In this document: in pieces, positions 1 to 11,489 of the stretch
Numbering within the stretch: the stretch's first letter is position 1
Layout: each line of letters begins with the position of its first letter
DNA from: Tolypeutes matacus
Taxonomy: Eukaryota > Chordata > Mammalia > Cingulata > Chlamyphoridae
Direction: 5' to 3'
Assembly (NCBI GenBank): GCA_026826555.1
Contig: JAKSZT010017954.1
Coordinates: forward strand, 7,038,556 to 7,102,555
Length of the DNA stretch: 64,000 bases
Notes under the pieces: model-generated
The model's database searches: none
What the model saw: only the letters and a program-made list of their open reading frames with translations
What the model was told of the DNA's origin: nothing
Position numbers and translations under genes: made by a program

Positions 1-199
1 GCCACAGAGTTTTAGCAAATCATGAGCACTCAATAAATGTATATTAGATTTGTGAGCTGAATTAAGTATTTTTAAAATAGCATCCATTGAACTTTTAATC
101 ATTCAGCTAACATGCGTTCATCGTGGAAAAGTCGAACAATATAGAGAACTATAAAGAGGAATAAAATGTTACCCAGAATTCCAAAACCCTTCATTGTGC

Positions 200-330
200 G
201 GCCTTAAGAGGTAGGAAGAGGTAGGCAGTATTCGCCCCACATTAGAGTCAGAAAAGCAGATCCCAGGAAGGCTCAGCAATTTCCCTAAGTAGGGCTATTT
301 GAGAGGTCAGTCCATCTAGATGGTGGGCAG
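200..330 (-). repeat. Possible MIR fragment
   Basis: A weak match to the reverse complement of the MIR core (a stretch resembling 'gaggtaggcagtattcgccc', then an 'agaaaagcagatcccaggaa' segment in the place of 'gaggaaactgaggc'). It is too diverged to be sure; a chance resemblance is possible. Confidence 0.25.
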
Positions 331-1060
331 AGGGATGATAATATAAGTTTTTTTACTTCGAGTGTTTGGATAGAAAGGCAGATGCTGAAACCATTGTGTT
401 GAATCTGCGGATGACTACAAAGGAGCCAATTCGGGCTCTTTGTTAACTCTGGGCAGGAGTATTTCCAAGTACAATTTCCTTCCCCTCCTTTCTTTAGAAA
501 TTATCTCTGAAGCTGGAAATCGAGTCGGGCCCAGGTTGGCATGCAGGCATTTTCCATTCCTAAGGAGAGGGCTGGGAAGCAGCTGTGGCACTTGTAACCT
601 TTTTTTCAAAGGTCTGTAGAGTTGAAAATGAAAGGACAAAAGTCTCATGAGTTGCCTGGTAGTGCTTTTCTGTGGGAGGGCCTGGGGGAGAACTTCCAGA
701 GAACCAGAACTTGGTTACCAAGATTCTCCATCTTCCTCCCCAAACCCAAAGCAACTGCAAGCCTTGACCACCTCCATGTTAAAAAAAAACAGATCCTCCT
801 GGTCCCACCCAAACCACAGAACTCTCCAGCCTTTGTGTGTATCCTATCATAAAATCACTTTCCCATGACTTCCTGAATAGTAAACCCCTGCTTGGGTACC
901 AGGGAATGGAGCTTTCGGTTTTTAATGGACTGTAGCAGAAGCAAGTTCAAAAGTGCGAGGACTGTAAACTTCAGAACAACTCTGCAAATTGCCGCACACC
1001 ATGGCAGAATGATTCAAGAGGCCAAACTTTGCCTCATCAAGTCGGAGAATTTTCTGCAAA
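330..1060. other. Unassigned intergenic stretch
   Basis: No coding region or recognisable repeat is visible. Overlapping short frames on both strands (about 65-105 residues) have no splice context, no codon bias and no recognisable domain, and I treat them as chance. Confidence 0.5.
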
Positions 1061-1650
1061 TGAACTTTTCGAGAATTATGCCGTCGTTGGCATTACAGTA
1101 TTACACACATGCCTGTTCCCAATCACTCACTGGAACTTATTTTGTAGTTAACCTCCATAAAGGGCTGTGCGAGCGAGCACAGGCCTGTCACACACACATT
1201 ATTTAGAAGCCCTTATTATTATTTTATTGCCAGTCCTTGACAGCTGAGGAAAAGCCAAGCGCTTTAATCTTTTTTTCCCTTTAGTTTACAGTGTAAGAGC
1301 TGCATGTAAGATGGATTTGATTAATATGTAACAGAGATGCAATTCTCTGTAAAATGTGCTGTACTTTAGCACCCTGGAAAACAAACTGCATCACAATGGC
1401 TTAAATCTCAGTCCATTGTATTATATAGACATCATAAATAATAGAGAGCAGGCAGATATTGCTGCAGGCTTCATCTGCATAACACATCTGAGCTCTCTAT
1501 AATGTGTTCAACTTGTCACTTTTAGTACAGAAGAGAGGCAATAAAGCTAACAGCTGACTAACACACATCAGCCCTACTTCTACTTCCAGGGGGGTGAATG
1601 CTCATTAAGCCATCTTAGCCCTGACTTTTAAAATCCATAACTCTTACAAA
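1060..1650. promoter_or_regulatory. Candidate conserved non-coding element
   Basis: Repeat-free, AT-rich sequence dense in TAAT/ATTA cores, CAGCTG-type E-boxes ('gacagctgagg' near 1240, 'aacagctgact' near 1550) and octamer-like motifs ('catctgcataac' near 1470). This texture is typical of conserved developmental enhancers. The classification is inference from texture only; no alignment was available. Confidence 0.35.
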
Positions 1651-1659
1651 TGTAAAAAA

Positions 1660-3160
1660 GTTGCCACAAAAGATTAAGCGCATAATATATGTCAAAGTAT
1701 AATTTTTCATGCGTCTCCCCCAACTACCACTCCCTGCTGCCACCGCCACCACCGCACCAAAATTCTTGTTTCTTTTATAGCCCTTTCACTAGAGGAAAGA
1801 AAATAATCTGTTTTTCAGATAAAACCAAATGAAATATCATTTTCTCAGCATTGAAAAGGGACTAGGTAATTGCTTTTGCGTTTGGAGCAAATAAGCTGAC
1901 CCCAGAAGGATTTGCATCTTTTTCCCTCTCCCTCTAAGACCAGCTCAAAAGAAATATGAGGGACTCAGCCATCCCTGGTTGTACTTTGCAGGCAGGCATT
2001 AGGTCAGTCTGAGCAGCCTTCAACATGGTCCTCCAGTTCCCTGCCTCATTTTACCTATTGAAAACAGGAAGGGAGGAACCCGTGACATTTCATTTCCAAT
2101 GGAATTGCAAAGCAGAGTTTCATAGCTTTGTGCAGTTACATTTGGCAGAGCTTTCGGAGTTTTCGTTATGCTCTTCTGATTGTTTTTCTTGTGTTTTAGA
2201 GCAAAACTTGAAAACATTACAGTATGTCCTTTTTTTCTTTTTCATGATGTCTGAGCCTTTTTAAGGGATTAAGGCTGTCAGGCAAAAAAAAAAAATGTCC
2301 TCTAGCACAGAGCAGATTTAGTCCTATGGGATGCAGTTTGGTGGGCAGGGAAGCATTGCGGTCTCTCTCTTGGGGGGGCTGTGATGTATGTAGTACATGG
2401 ATGTATATGTCTCATGACATTGATCTCTTTAGAAAATATACTTTGAAATATTTTTCTTGGTGCTCGTAAGAAAAATAAATGGCTGATGGTGGCCCGGATG
2501 GTAAGAAGACAGGTTAGGATAAAACAGGAAATTTTTCCTAGCAGTCATAATTCTCTCAAGGGAAAAAGTTAGAACTCAACACTTGAATCATTTAGAATAA
2601 GTTGAACCAAGCTCTGGAAAATAAACTCAAAGGGGGGAAGAAAAACCTGCATAAGTAGGGGGGCTGGCATGCTAACCTAATAGAAATTGGAAGCAGATAC
2701 AGAAATCCCATGATGCACCGGAATACAACACTACCTCTCTGATTAGTTCAGAACTAACAGGATGTGTGTGTGTGTGCACGTGCGTGCACGCGCATGTGTA
2801 ACAGGCTTTCGTTGATACCAGTGGTGGTTGTGGGTGGGGATTGAAAGAAGGCTTGATTCCCCTTGGTTAGGAACGTGAGCCCAGAACAGTAAACCACTTT
2901 TCCAACAGTCACAACGACTGTTTGTTTTTGGAAAAAGTCATCATTAAACTCTGATGTGGGCTGCAGCACTGCTTCCTCGGAATTTTGTTGGTATCCACTA
3001 GGCAGACCCAGCAAGCTCAGCCTTCCGCTGCTGAAGCCCGAGTTGTCCTCGTTTCTAGCCCACACTCCTGCAGCAACTACCTGTCTGGTCTCCCGGCTGC
3101 CTGGGTTTCCTCCATTTCCTTTGCCACCCAGCAGCCAGCGTGGCCGCTTCGTTCCTCCAT
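1660..3160. other. Unassigned intergenic stretch
   Basis: No gene is visible. A 155-residue minus-strand frame (2754-3221) reads through a GT/GC simple repeat and ends in a His/Thr/Ala run encoded by that repeat, so it is not a credible protein. Short poly-A and C/G runs occur near 2285 and 2370. Confidence 0.5.
2763..2799. repeat. Alternating purine-pyrimidine tract (GT/GC)
   Basis: About 37 bases of almost perfect purine-pyrimidine alternation: a (TG)n run followed by mixed GCACGTGCGTGCACGCGC. It includes several CpG steps and a CACGTG core. Such tracts can adopt left-handed Z-DNA. Confidence 0.8.
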
Positions 3161-3169
3161 TCCCCAGCC

Positions 3170-3370
3170 CACTATTCCAGGTCTTCCAGTCTTCTAACAC
3201 CTGTCCCTCCTTCCACTCCAACCACTCCAGTCCCTTAGAAGTTTCCAGTCACACTAAGTACTTTCCCATCACCGTTCTGTCTCAGAATACTGTTTTACCT
3301 GCACAGATTGAAACCCCATCCCATCCTTCAAGACCCAGCCCGAATCCTTCACCTCAGGGAGACTGATCAG
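3170..3370 (+). repeat. L2 LINE 3' fragment
   Basis: Pyrimidine-rich sequence with the order of the L2 3' region: 'cacctgtccctccttccact' followed by 'catccttcaagacccagccc', which corresponds to the 'cttcaggtctcagctcaaat' part of L2. Highly diverged. It is followed by an AT-rich tract (3405-3470). Confidence 0.5.
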
Positions 3371-3639
3371 ACCCCTGCTTGAAATGCATCTTTCCCATAG
3401 ATCTTTTTTTTAATTATTTTATAAATTATTGATTTATAAAATGGGCAGTTAATTGCATTAATTATATTCCCAGAACCCACTGTCATCTTGGAGCTTTGTG
3501 AGGCCTCACTCATCCCTGTCTGCTCTCCCTCACCACCAGACACCCAGCCTAGTGTGTTGGGTTTGTAACTTTGGGTATCCTTGTAAAGCATGCAGTGCTA
3601 CTCTGTGGGTGCATTTAGCCTGCATAAGAGGCAATGTGC

Positions 3640-4420
3640 TGTGACTCAGCTCTACACTACATTTTTTAAAGATCTCTCCATGCTGCTGGGGGCACTTGTA
3701 GCTTGTTGCTTCTCAGTGCCGCTAAGTATTCCAAAGTATGCACTCCCCAAGTGATGATGCCCAGATACCTCAGCTCCCCTAGCACAGATACAACCAGTCA
3801 TCCTCATAATCTGTCCATTTATGGACCTCTGCAGTAATTTCTCTGAGCTATATCCCAGGAGTGCGATTGCGAGGTCATAAGGCATGTACAAATTAATTTC
3901 AGTAAATAGTGCAGATTGGTCTTCAGAATCACTGTAAATTTACCATCCACCAGCAGTGCATAAGAGTTATCATCTCCACATGTCCTTGCCAATACTTGCT
4001 GTTATCCACCTTTCTAGTTTCTGCCATTTTGACAGGTATAAAACTATTGTAATGAGCTGACCATTTTTCTAAGTTTCTGCCCTTTTGTTGGTTTGCAGGG
4101 TTTGTGTGTATGTGTGTGTGTTGTGTCTTCTAACTGTGGATTAATTAATTTTAGACACTCAAATATCTTCTTCTAGTCTGTTCTCCATTAACAATCTGAA
4201 ATGACCTTTAAGAAATTCTTCATTTTGCTACAGTGAAATGCATACACTTTTTTTTGTCTCATTTTATGTTCTGGGAGGTCTTGTTTAAGAAGTATTTCTC
4301 TGCCCTTAGTCCACAGATATCATTCTACATTTTCTTTTATTAGCTTCATAGATTGGTTTTTCGCCTTCAGAACCCATAAAACTTAGTAGCATTTATCAGA
4401 GTTTGTGTGGAATTTATCTC
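3640..4420 (-). repeat. Ancient L1 fragment, antisense
   Basis: The reverse complement of an L1 ORF2/3' segment. Landmarks are 'ccatccaccagcagtgcata' near 3943, 'ccttgccaatacttgctgtt' near 3985, 'gccattttgacaggtataaa' near 4023, then the 'ggtcttgtttaagaagtatt' part near 4278. Many substitutions and indels show an old, dead L1M-type copy. Confidence 0.75.
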
Positions 4421-4689
4421 CAACTATGTCCTCAACCAGATGTGAGTTCTTGAAAGCAAAGCTATCTTGTAGACACCATTGAAGCCTCAGCTTGGCCCAG
4501 GCTTACCCTGGCTGACCCACTCACCTGTGTCCATATTGCTGACACGCCTTCCCTCCATTCCCAGTGGAAGAGATGCCATTCCCCCTGTCCGCTGTCAAGA
4601 GTTCTTGCAGCATTAGTGATTTCACCTTTCCCTTGAAAGCTCTCCCATTAAAATAGGGAAAAGGTATCCCCCCTTCTGTTCCTCGCTTT

Positions 4690-5540
4690 TCCCCATCAGG
4701 CTCCTTGTCTTCTAACCCATTTACTGCAGCTGCCTTTCATCTCTGCCCATCCACTGACTTGTCCCCACAGAGCTCTCAGGGGTCTCCCATTGCCAGCTGC
4801 ATCAGGAAGTTCCCTGCCCTCATCTGACCCTCCCTGCAGGCCATTTAAAACTTTACAACAGCCTTCTTGATTTTTTTCTCTGTGGATTTTGTGGCATTCT
4901 TCTTCCCTTGTTTTCATCTCATCTTTCTAACCATTCTCAGATCTCCTTCAGTGACTCTTTACGTTCCAGGTAATCTTTATAGGTTGGCTGTTCTTTGAGA
5001 TTTCATCCTCACTCACCCTTGGAAATTTTACCCACATCCGTAGTTCTCCCTTCCACTTTGGGGATGATGATGGTATTGACCAAACCTCTCCCCTGAGCTA
5101 CAGACCCATATATCTTTCATACAGCCAAAAAAGCCCGATGTCTCGTGGTCACTTGCAATTAAGTGTCTCAAACTTATCTCCCCCCAATCTCCTTGTCATC
5201 TGACAGAATGCTGGGAAAATTTCTAGACTGCCTTTGAAATCCAAGGCAGACTAGAACTATTTCCAAACCCTTTATTATCGAGTAGCACTTGAATTTATCA
5301 TCTCTGATTCTTCTCTTTCCCCAACCCTGCCCAAACCTTTTCCTGTTCGTGTATTCTCATACTCACCATTTGGCCAGTTAACAAAGCCAGAAATCAACAA
5401 ATCTCCCAAGGCTCTTCCTTTGCCAACTTCTGTGTATTTTACCTCTCAAAAGATTGCCCCAGTCTGTCCCTTCCTTTCTATTCAAACAGCCTCTGCTCTA
5501 ACTTCCAAACTCGTGTTCTGATCTCTGTCGTCCTTTAATT
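4690..5540 (+). repeat. L2/CR1-clade LINE reverse-transcriptase region remnant
   Basis: Resembles the reverse-transcriptase region of an ancient non-LTR retrotransposon of the L2/CR1 type. Matching stretches are 'ctaaccattctcagatctcc' near 4927, 'cctgagctacagacccatat' near 5092, 'gtctcaaacttatctccccc' near 5165 and 'agccagaaatcaacaaatct' near 5385. Indels and stops destroy the frame. The family name is less certain than the class. Confidence 0.55.
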
Positions 5541-5739
5541 CAATGATTCTCAAACTCAAGTGTGCATTAGAATCACCTGAAGGATTTATTAAAAAAACAA
5601 ATTGCTACCACCACCACCCCACTCCACAAAGTTTCTGATTCAATAGGTCTGCACTAAAGCCTGAGAATTTGCCTTTCTAATCAGGTCCCAGGTGATGCCA
5701 AGGCTGCCAGTCTAGGTGCTATACTGTGGGAACCACTGC
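5541..5739 (+). mobile_element. MER5A-type hAT DNA transposon (non-autonomous)
   Basis: Nearly full-length copy. The left end is 'caatgattctcaaactcaag'; inside are 'ttagaatcacctgaaggatt' and 'agtttctgattcaataggtc'; the right end is 'gggaaccactg', complementary to the left end as expected for terminal inverted repeats. A known non-autonomous family mobilised by Charlie-type hAT transposases; long inactive. Confidence 0.85.
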
Positions 5740-5749
5740 TTCAGTTGAT

Positions 5750-6000
5750 TTCCCATCCATCCATTGGCTCCTTTGGCAAATGGTTATCGAGCACCATTTG
5801 CCAGGCACTAAGTGCTGGAATTCCATGATGAACAAAATACAGTCACTCATGGAAAAGGAGTGGGGTGGGGGCAACAATGAACAAATTAACGTATAATATA
5901 TACCTGGAATGATAAATGCCAAAAAAATAAAGGAGGCCTTTAAGGTACAGAAGAGTGGTGATGAGCAGCTGATCAGGAAAGACTGTTCAGAACCATCTGA
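5750..6000 (-). repeat. L2 LINE 3' end, antisense
   Basis: Begins with the reverse complement of the L2 terminus ('atggttatcgagcaccattt', 'gccaggcactaagtgctgga') and continues through 'gatgaacaaaatacagtcac' and 'aggaggcctttaaggtacag'. It directly abuts the MER5A copy upstream. Confidence 0.75.
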
Positions 6001-6129
6001 GTAGGAACAGGTATTTCAGGCAGAGGGAACTGCAGATTCTTCTCGTTTACCCTAAAACACAGCCCTGATTCTGTCAGTCCTCTTACAGAATAACAGGTCA
6101 CCATGTTTAATGTCGTTCTAGGGTCTCCA

Positions 6130-6460
6130 TGAACTGTCCCCCCCCTTCCCTTTATACTCATTCCTTTTGCACACAGGCTGGCCTGGTTTCTCACAAGTTC
6201 CTCCACCGACCTACCACTTCCCTGCCCTGAGGCATTTATTTGTGTTATTCCTCCCCCTGGATTGCCTTTGCCCCGCTTGTCCTGTAACTCATTCTAGATT
6301 CGCTTCCGTGGCCACCTCCTCCATGAAGCTTTCCCCTCTTTTTCCATTTGAAAGTATCTTCTTCCTCCTCCTCATTCCACGAGCATTTATCCCAAAAAGG
6401 CTTTCGAAACCCTTGCATGTTCCTTGCCTGGTTCGCTTCTGTATTCCAGTGAGAGCACAA
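6130..6460 (+). repeat. L2 LINE 3' region
   Basis: Shows the L2 order on the plus strand: 'cctgaggcatttatttgtgt' (the ancestral 'cagggcctttgcacttgctg'), 'ctggattgcctttgccccgc' (ancestral 'ctggaatgctcttcccccag'), then 'cacctcctccatgaagcttt'. Frames of about 90-107 residues here are shadows of this repeat. Confidence 0.65.
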
Positions 6461-6469
6461 TGGACATTG

Positions 6470-7235
6470 GCTAAATAATGGGCCAAAAGTCTTTCTCTTA
6501 CTCCATGACCTCTCCAAAAGGCAGGTCTCTTGTGTTTCCTAAATGCAGGTGGCATTAGTAATAGCTGAAGGAGAAAGTAAAGGCTGCAGCCTAAATCGAA
6601 TATTTGAATCATCTCTAGATTTCACTTTCTTTCTGTGCCATTACTAAGATAATTGAGTTGGAAGTAGTAGTAGCATTTCCTCAGGCTCACAAGCGTTCTT
6701 CACCCAAAGGGAGGGAGATTAATTGACTTCTTTTGTCTTCCATTCAAATGAGGCTTTCATGTGAATTCCCCGCACCCTCAGCCCCTCCGCCAACCTCCCC
6801 TCACTCTTCGGGCACTGGACATGAAAGCAAGAGCACCTGAAACTCTGCAGAGCCCCGCAACCCCGCCAGCTACCAGGTCCCGCTCTTCTCTTCCCTCTCC
6901 ACCCCCAGACCTCTCTGACCTGGCACCACAACGGTTCGAGGGGGAAATGGCCCCAGGCGGGGGCAGGGGGTGGGCTGGGCAGCTCCAGCTGGAAGCTGGG
7001 CTCTGCGGCAGCCACTGAGCTCTCCACATGCCGGCCAGATGGTCTGGTGCAGCAACAGCCTTTCGGAATTAATAACTCTCCCTCCAGAGGGGCAGCTTCA
7101 TTCAGGAACCCGTTCACATTTTCCAGCTAAGTGGGTTTTCTTCCTGTAGTGTGTTCTGGCCGCTCCGTTCTGTGGGGCCTCCTCATGAAGGCTGGAGAGA
7201 CGTCTCTTGCTCCCTCCACCTTTCTTTGCCTTTGG
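6470..7235. other. Unassigned stretch with a short GC-rich patch
   Basis: Between 6770 and 7040 the DNA is GC-rich and holds overlapping frames on both strands (up to 132 residues). None has a recognisable domain, and the patch is not CpG-rich enough to be a promoter. I see no gene. Confidence 0.45.
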
Positions 7236-7239
7236 CTTC

Positions 7240-7900
7240 TGACAGTGCAGCTTTTAATCTAGAAATTATGGTAACTTGTATGTGCATTTTGAGAGTATAT
7301 CATTGCTGCATTTAATTAACGGTTATTAGCGTCAGCGTACTGTGCTGTATTCTATGTCACAAATCATCAAGTCTCCCAGAGCAGTTACAGCAATTAAGAA
7401 CTCCATCACACCTTCTGTATAGTCATTTGGTAGTTTTCCAGGCCTTTTCAAAACTGGAAATTACTAATCAAATCATCTCTGCTCTGTGCCTCAGTATCGT
7501 TTATTCCATTCCTAATGATGTGCGACTTTTTTTTCTTTGGCCGTTAACAGAGGCATCCGTGCATCTAACCCATTTCACACCACCGTCATGCCTTAGCGAG
7601 GCGATAATGAACTTGCAGAAGGAAATGCAGGCTTTGGTTCTCTTTTCAGAGCAGTGTCTTTCCTCTCCTGCTGTTGGGTGATTGAATTTTGAAACTGTAA
7701 AATGCATCGACAGACCTACAAACCTGACTTGCCAGAGCCTCAGCCATCACAGTTTAGCTTCAATTCAGAGCTCAGTGCGACTCCTGCCTGATCAATTTGT
7801 CATCCCTCTAAATGGAAACTAATTACTTCCCAGGGAAAGATTGCAGGCAAATACCAGCCTTTGCATCAGCAGCCCTCTGCAGTGAGGTTAAGGCAGAGTC
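7240..7900. promoter_or_regulatory. Candidate conserved non-coding element
   Basis: Repeat-free block rich in homeodomain-type cores ('gcatttaattaacggttatt' near 7309, 'aaactaattacttcccaggg' near 7816) and low in homopolymers. Texture resembles a vertebrate enhancer. Inference only. Confidence 0.35.
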
Positions 7901-9555
7901 CACAGGGTTTTACCAAAGGGGCCATTTGCCTCTCTACCTAAATAACGTCAGGAAGAATTTTGATTATTTAGAACAGCAGTGAGCTTGCTGTCACCTCCAC
8001 TAAGGTCAACTGTCAAGAGTACGCCTCACTTAATAGGTCTCCTGAATGATCCTGAGTCAAATGTCCAGGACCATTCAACTGCTGGGTTTCAGTGTAACCC
8101 CCATGGCAGGCTCTTGATGGTGTTTAGATGAGGATGAGCCAGGCTGCTGGCAGCATGGCCCACTGCCTCCCACCCCCCAAGAGGATTCTCTTTTTTTCCC
8201 CATGCCCAAGAACACTGCCCTGGAAGCATCCCCGGGATGACTGAATCATTGCCATTTGTGCAGCAGCAGACAGACTGTGCCGCTGACAGCTGCCGGCGAG
8301 GTTGCCTTAGATGCAGTGCCAGGAGATCTGGGCTGTGCAGGGCTGCCACTCGCAGCCTGCGGTAGTGCACAGGCCCTGGCTCAGGACGGTGGGGCCAGGC
8401 CCCCCAGCTCAGAGGCTGCTGAACAATCTGAGGAGAGGAGGGCCTTGCCAGTGCCCTCCCTTTGCCTGTCTTGGATGCTGTCTGCTCAGGCCATGTTGAG
8501 CTGTCAGGCTGGCTGAGTGGTTTGAGACTCAGGGCTGATCCTACCACCTCTGGGTCTAGGCTGAGCCACAAGGTCTTTAGCCTGGCCCCACATTTGCCCA
8601 GTGCTGGACATTCTCCCAGCAGAAGGCAAACAAGACCCAGGAGAAGGGTTTGTTTGGTCAAGCAGCTGATGGGATCCCCTACTATTTGACTCGTGACTCG
8701 TGTTCCCTGTTGGGGAACATATTCAGGCTCCTCAGAGCATATAAAAGGAACCCAAACCCAAATCAGTGCCCATTCCAAAGTTCCGTTCTACTTCAGGACA
8801 AAGCACCTTCCTTCTTGTTCTTACCATGTGGCAGCAATGCACCCTGGGCGGCTGTGTGGGCCCTAAGATCTGGGATAAGCCATGAACTTCTCTAGGCCTC
8901 ACTTTATTTCTGTCACCACTGAATTTTTCAGTACAGGTGAGCTCTTAAGTCCATTCCAGCTCTCCGTGGTTATGTCTTCAGTCTCTAGGAGGAGTTGTGT
9001 GCTTTGAAAAATAATAAAACCCCAGAAAAATAGCTGCTTCAGGTTGGCCCCTTCTGCTTTTAAGTGAGAAATAAAGTGCTGGTTCTCCTTGAAAATGATG
9101 CTGGCCTTTACAACACCTTCTCCCTTACTCGCCCGCAAACCTAAGAGAAGACATCCTGGGTCACATCCTGTCTCTTCTCTGTGGTATGTTGCCTGGGACT
9201 TGTACTTCGGTAAGCAGGCAAGGACTGACTACTAATAGAGAGGGAAGCGGGAAGCTGGTTTTCTTTTAACCCCTCTTAACCCTTCTTCCGCCCACCTACG
9301 TGCCCACAAGCCCTCCTCCCTTCTCCCTCTCCCCAGCTGTCAGCATGCCAGGGAACCAGGCCACACTGAATTGCATACATTTCAGAATCAGACCGTCCTA
9401 TGTGCCCTGGCTAAAGACAGACTTGTGGAGAAAATCAGGATTTGAGAAACCCGTTCTACTTATTAGGTTCATCCCAATTCAAGCCACTGATCTACAAAAC
9501 ATAGCCATTGGGGAAATGTCACCCCATGGCCTGGTGTAGTGTTGGGGGACTAGAA
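7900..9555. other. Unassigned intergenic stretch
   Basis: No gene or clear repeat is visible. The longest frame (8089-8778, minus, 229 residues) has no signal peptide, domain or repeat pattern I recognise, and no good splice sites border it. It may be a chance frame in moderately GC-rich DNA; it is flagged separately because of its length. Confidence 0.45.
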
Positions 9556-9559
9556 CTGG

Positions 9560-9780
9560 CTGAAGGATGACTGACTGCATGTGCATTGAGCCGTTTCACC
9601 TTGGGCAAGCACTTAACCTTTCTTTGCCTCCTTTTCTCATTTATAGTATGGGACTAATGATAAGCCCTGCCTATTCTAGGGCTCTTGTGAAAGTTAAATG
9701 AATTAGAAAACATAACAAACCTAGACTAGTTCCTGCTCCATCCTAGGGCCAGGACAAATATGAGCTGCTATTGTTACAGT
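9560..9780 (+). repeat. MIR SINE
   Basis: Core-SINE with 'cttgggcaagcacttaacct' followed by 'tttgcctccttttctcattt', 'gtatgggactaatgataagc' and 'gttaaatgaattagaaaaca', the usual order of MIR on the plus strand. Confidence 0.8.
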
Positions 9781-10129
9781 TAATCACCCCCACCATAGAG
9801 AGGTTCGGTCTGTTTTGAAATTAGGGGTATGCCTTGTCCTTGCCACCTAAATTTCTGATTATGTATGTCAACCCCTGATTACAAAAGGATACCAACAAAG
9901 TTGGATGAATAAACACTGGTTACATGGGAGCATAAGTGGAGGTCTCTGGTATCAGCCCCAGGGCCAGCCAGTGTAGCGTATACTCTAAGCATGTCCCAGG
10001 GAGATATTTTGTAAGTCCTCAGAGATTATCTGCATGCCTGATTTCTCAAAGCTTAACAGTGTGTCTCGGTCGTGGTACCTGTGTTCTTAGAACGTTGACA
10101 ATCAGGAACTTTTTGGGCACAATTGACAG

Positions 10130-10560
10130 AATTAAAATGGCTTGAACAACAGGAAAGGTTTCCTACTCCCAAAGTGGGCTAGTTAATTCAGCTGGGTAAG
10201 TATATTGGGGCACTGGACTGGCTTCCCTGACATTCTCTTAGCTTCTTCCTCATGGTTTCAGTATGGTCACTGCCATCAATATCAGGCACCGTTTCCTAAA
10301 GAAGGCATGTTCACAGAAGGAAGAAGGTGTTATTCCTTATGTAGCCCAGTCTTTTTATGGGGAGGAAAGTCTTTTCCAGAAACCCCACTGCAAACTTCTC
10401 CTCAGGTCTCACTGGCCAGAACTGGATCACATTCCTGCCCCTAAAACAATCAATGGCAAAGGAGAATGGGATTGCCAAGGCTGGTCTTTACGTTCATGAC
10501 CATACCCCGTAATGGGGGAAGGCTGCCTGCCTGGCACACAGGGCCACACAGTACCTGAAC
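10130..10560 (+). repeat. Ancient interspersed repeat, family unassigned (copy 1)
   Basis: Shares an ordered series of motifs with 14930-15440: 'ttattccttatgtagcccag' here against 'ctcttccttatgcagccctc' there, 'aaaccccactgcaaacttct' against 'aaatcccccagtcactttcc', and 'tggccagaactggatcacat' against 'tggctggaccaacatcactt'. Two copies in the same order show an interspersed family. I cannot assign the name with confidence. Confidence 0.5.
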
Positions 10561-10639
10561 AAAATCTGGCTTCAGTGAACTCCAAGGTCTCTTGATTGGA
10601 CAACCAACAGGGTCTCTCCAGGACCTTAAAGGTCATTAA

Positions 10640-11205
10640 TTCTGACCTACCACTCTGTAGATTAGGAACCTGGCAAGTGGTTTAACTTCTGAACTTCAAA
10701 GAATGCAAACTGGTTAGTAACAGATCTAAAATTAGACTCTTTTTCCTCTTACTCTTACTCTCATCTCCACCCACCTCTCTTCCTGGTGTTATTTTCAGTT
10801 CCAAATGCTTAAAGTCAAACAGACAACAGCAGTTACACATTTCAGTTGACACTTCTGCCACCGGTAACTACCTTGTTGATTGCTGCATAAAATGTTTAAA
10901 AATGAGAACCATGTGCCTTCACATCTAGTTATCCTCATCAAGTTTCTATGACCATTAACCAACAGTTTTATCAGATTCATTCTCCATGGAAAGGAAACAA
11001 AAGCATGTCAGTTCTTATCCTCAAGAATTTTCCAGTCCAGATGAGACAACTATTCCAGTATCCATAACAGTTACAATATAGACTAATAGTGCCAACTGAT
11101 TGATGGACGGCCTGGGTTCAAATCAGGGGAAGGAGGGACCATGCTGGGTACATGGATTTCACTTCACCGACAGAAGGGAGAAGGAAGTTCACATGGGATA
11201 ATAAA
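10640..11205. other. Unassigned intergenic stretch
   Basis: No gene and no confident repeat. A short part near 10640-10700 weakly resembles MIR in reverse. Confidence 0.4.
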
Positions 11206-11209
11206 TGAT

Positions 11210-11480
11210 AATAGTCATGATCACAACAATTATTGAGCATTTACTATTTCCAAGACAAAGGTCTAATGACTTTACATGGTTTCACATATTGTCCTCGCAA
11301 AAACCCTCTGAGATGGGTTTTATTATTTTCTTATTGTTTCCATTTTATATATAAGGGTACTGAGATACAGAGAGGTTAAATAGTTTACCCAAGGTCATAT
11401 AGTTAGTAAGTGGTGTTGCTGAAATTTGGACCCAGGTGGTGTGGCTCCAGAGTCTGCCCTCCTTCACATGGGCTCAGCCT
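11210..11480 (-). repeat. MIR SINE, near full length
   Basis: Reverse complement of MIR in the expected order: 'ttattgagcatttactattt', 'ctgagatgggttttattatt', 'tactgagatacagagaggtt', 'acccaaggtcatatagttag', then 'gtggctccagagtctgccct'. Confidence 0.85.
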
Positions 11481-11489
11481 CTCATAATG

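Noticed and set aside
2754..3221. 155-codon minus-strand frame
   Set aside because: Its end is coded by a GT/GC simple repeat and it overlaps plus-strand frames; no domain.
8505..8570. Resemblance to a tRNA-Ser/Leu head ('gctgagtggtttgagactca')
   Set aside because: No matching acceptor stem or B box, so no tRNA gene.
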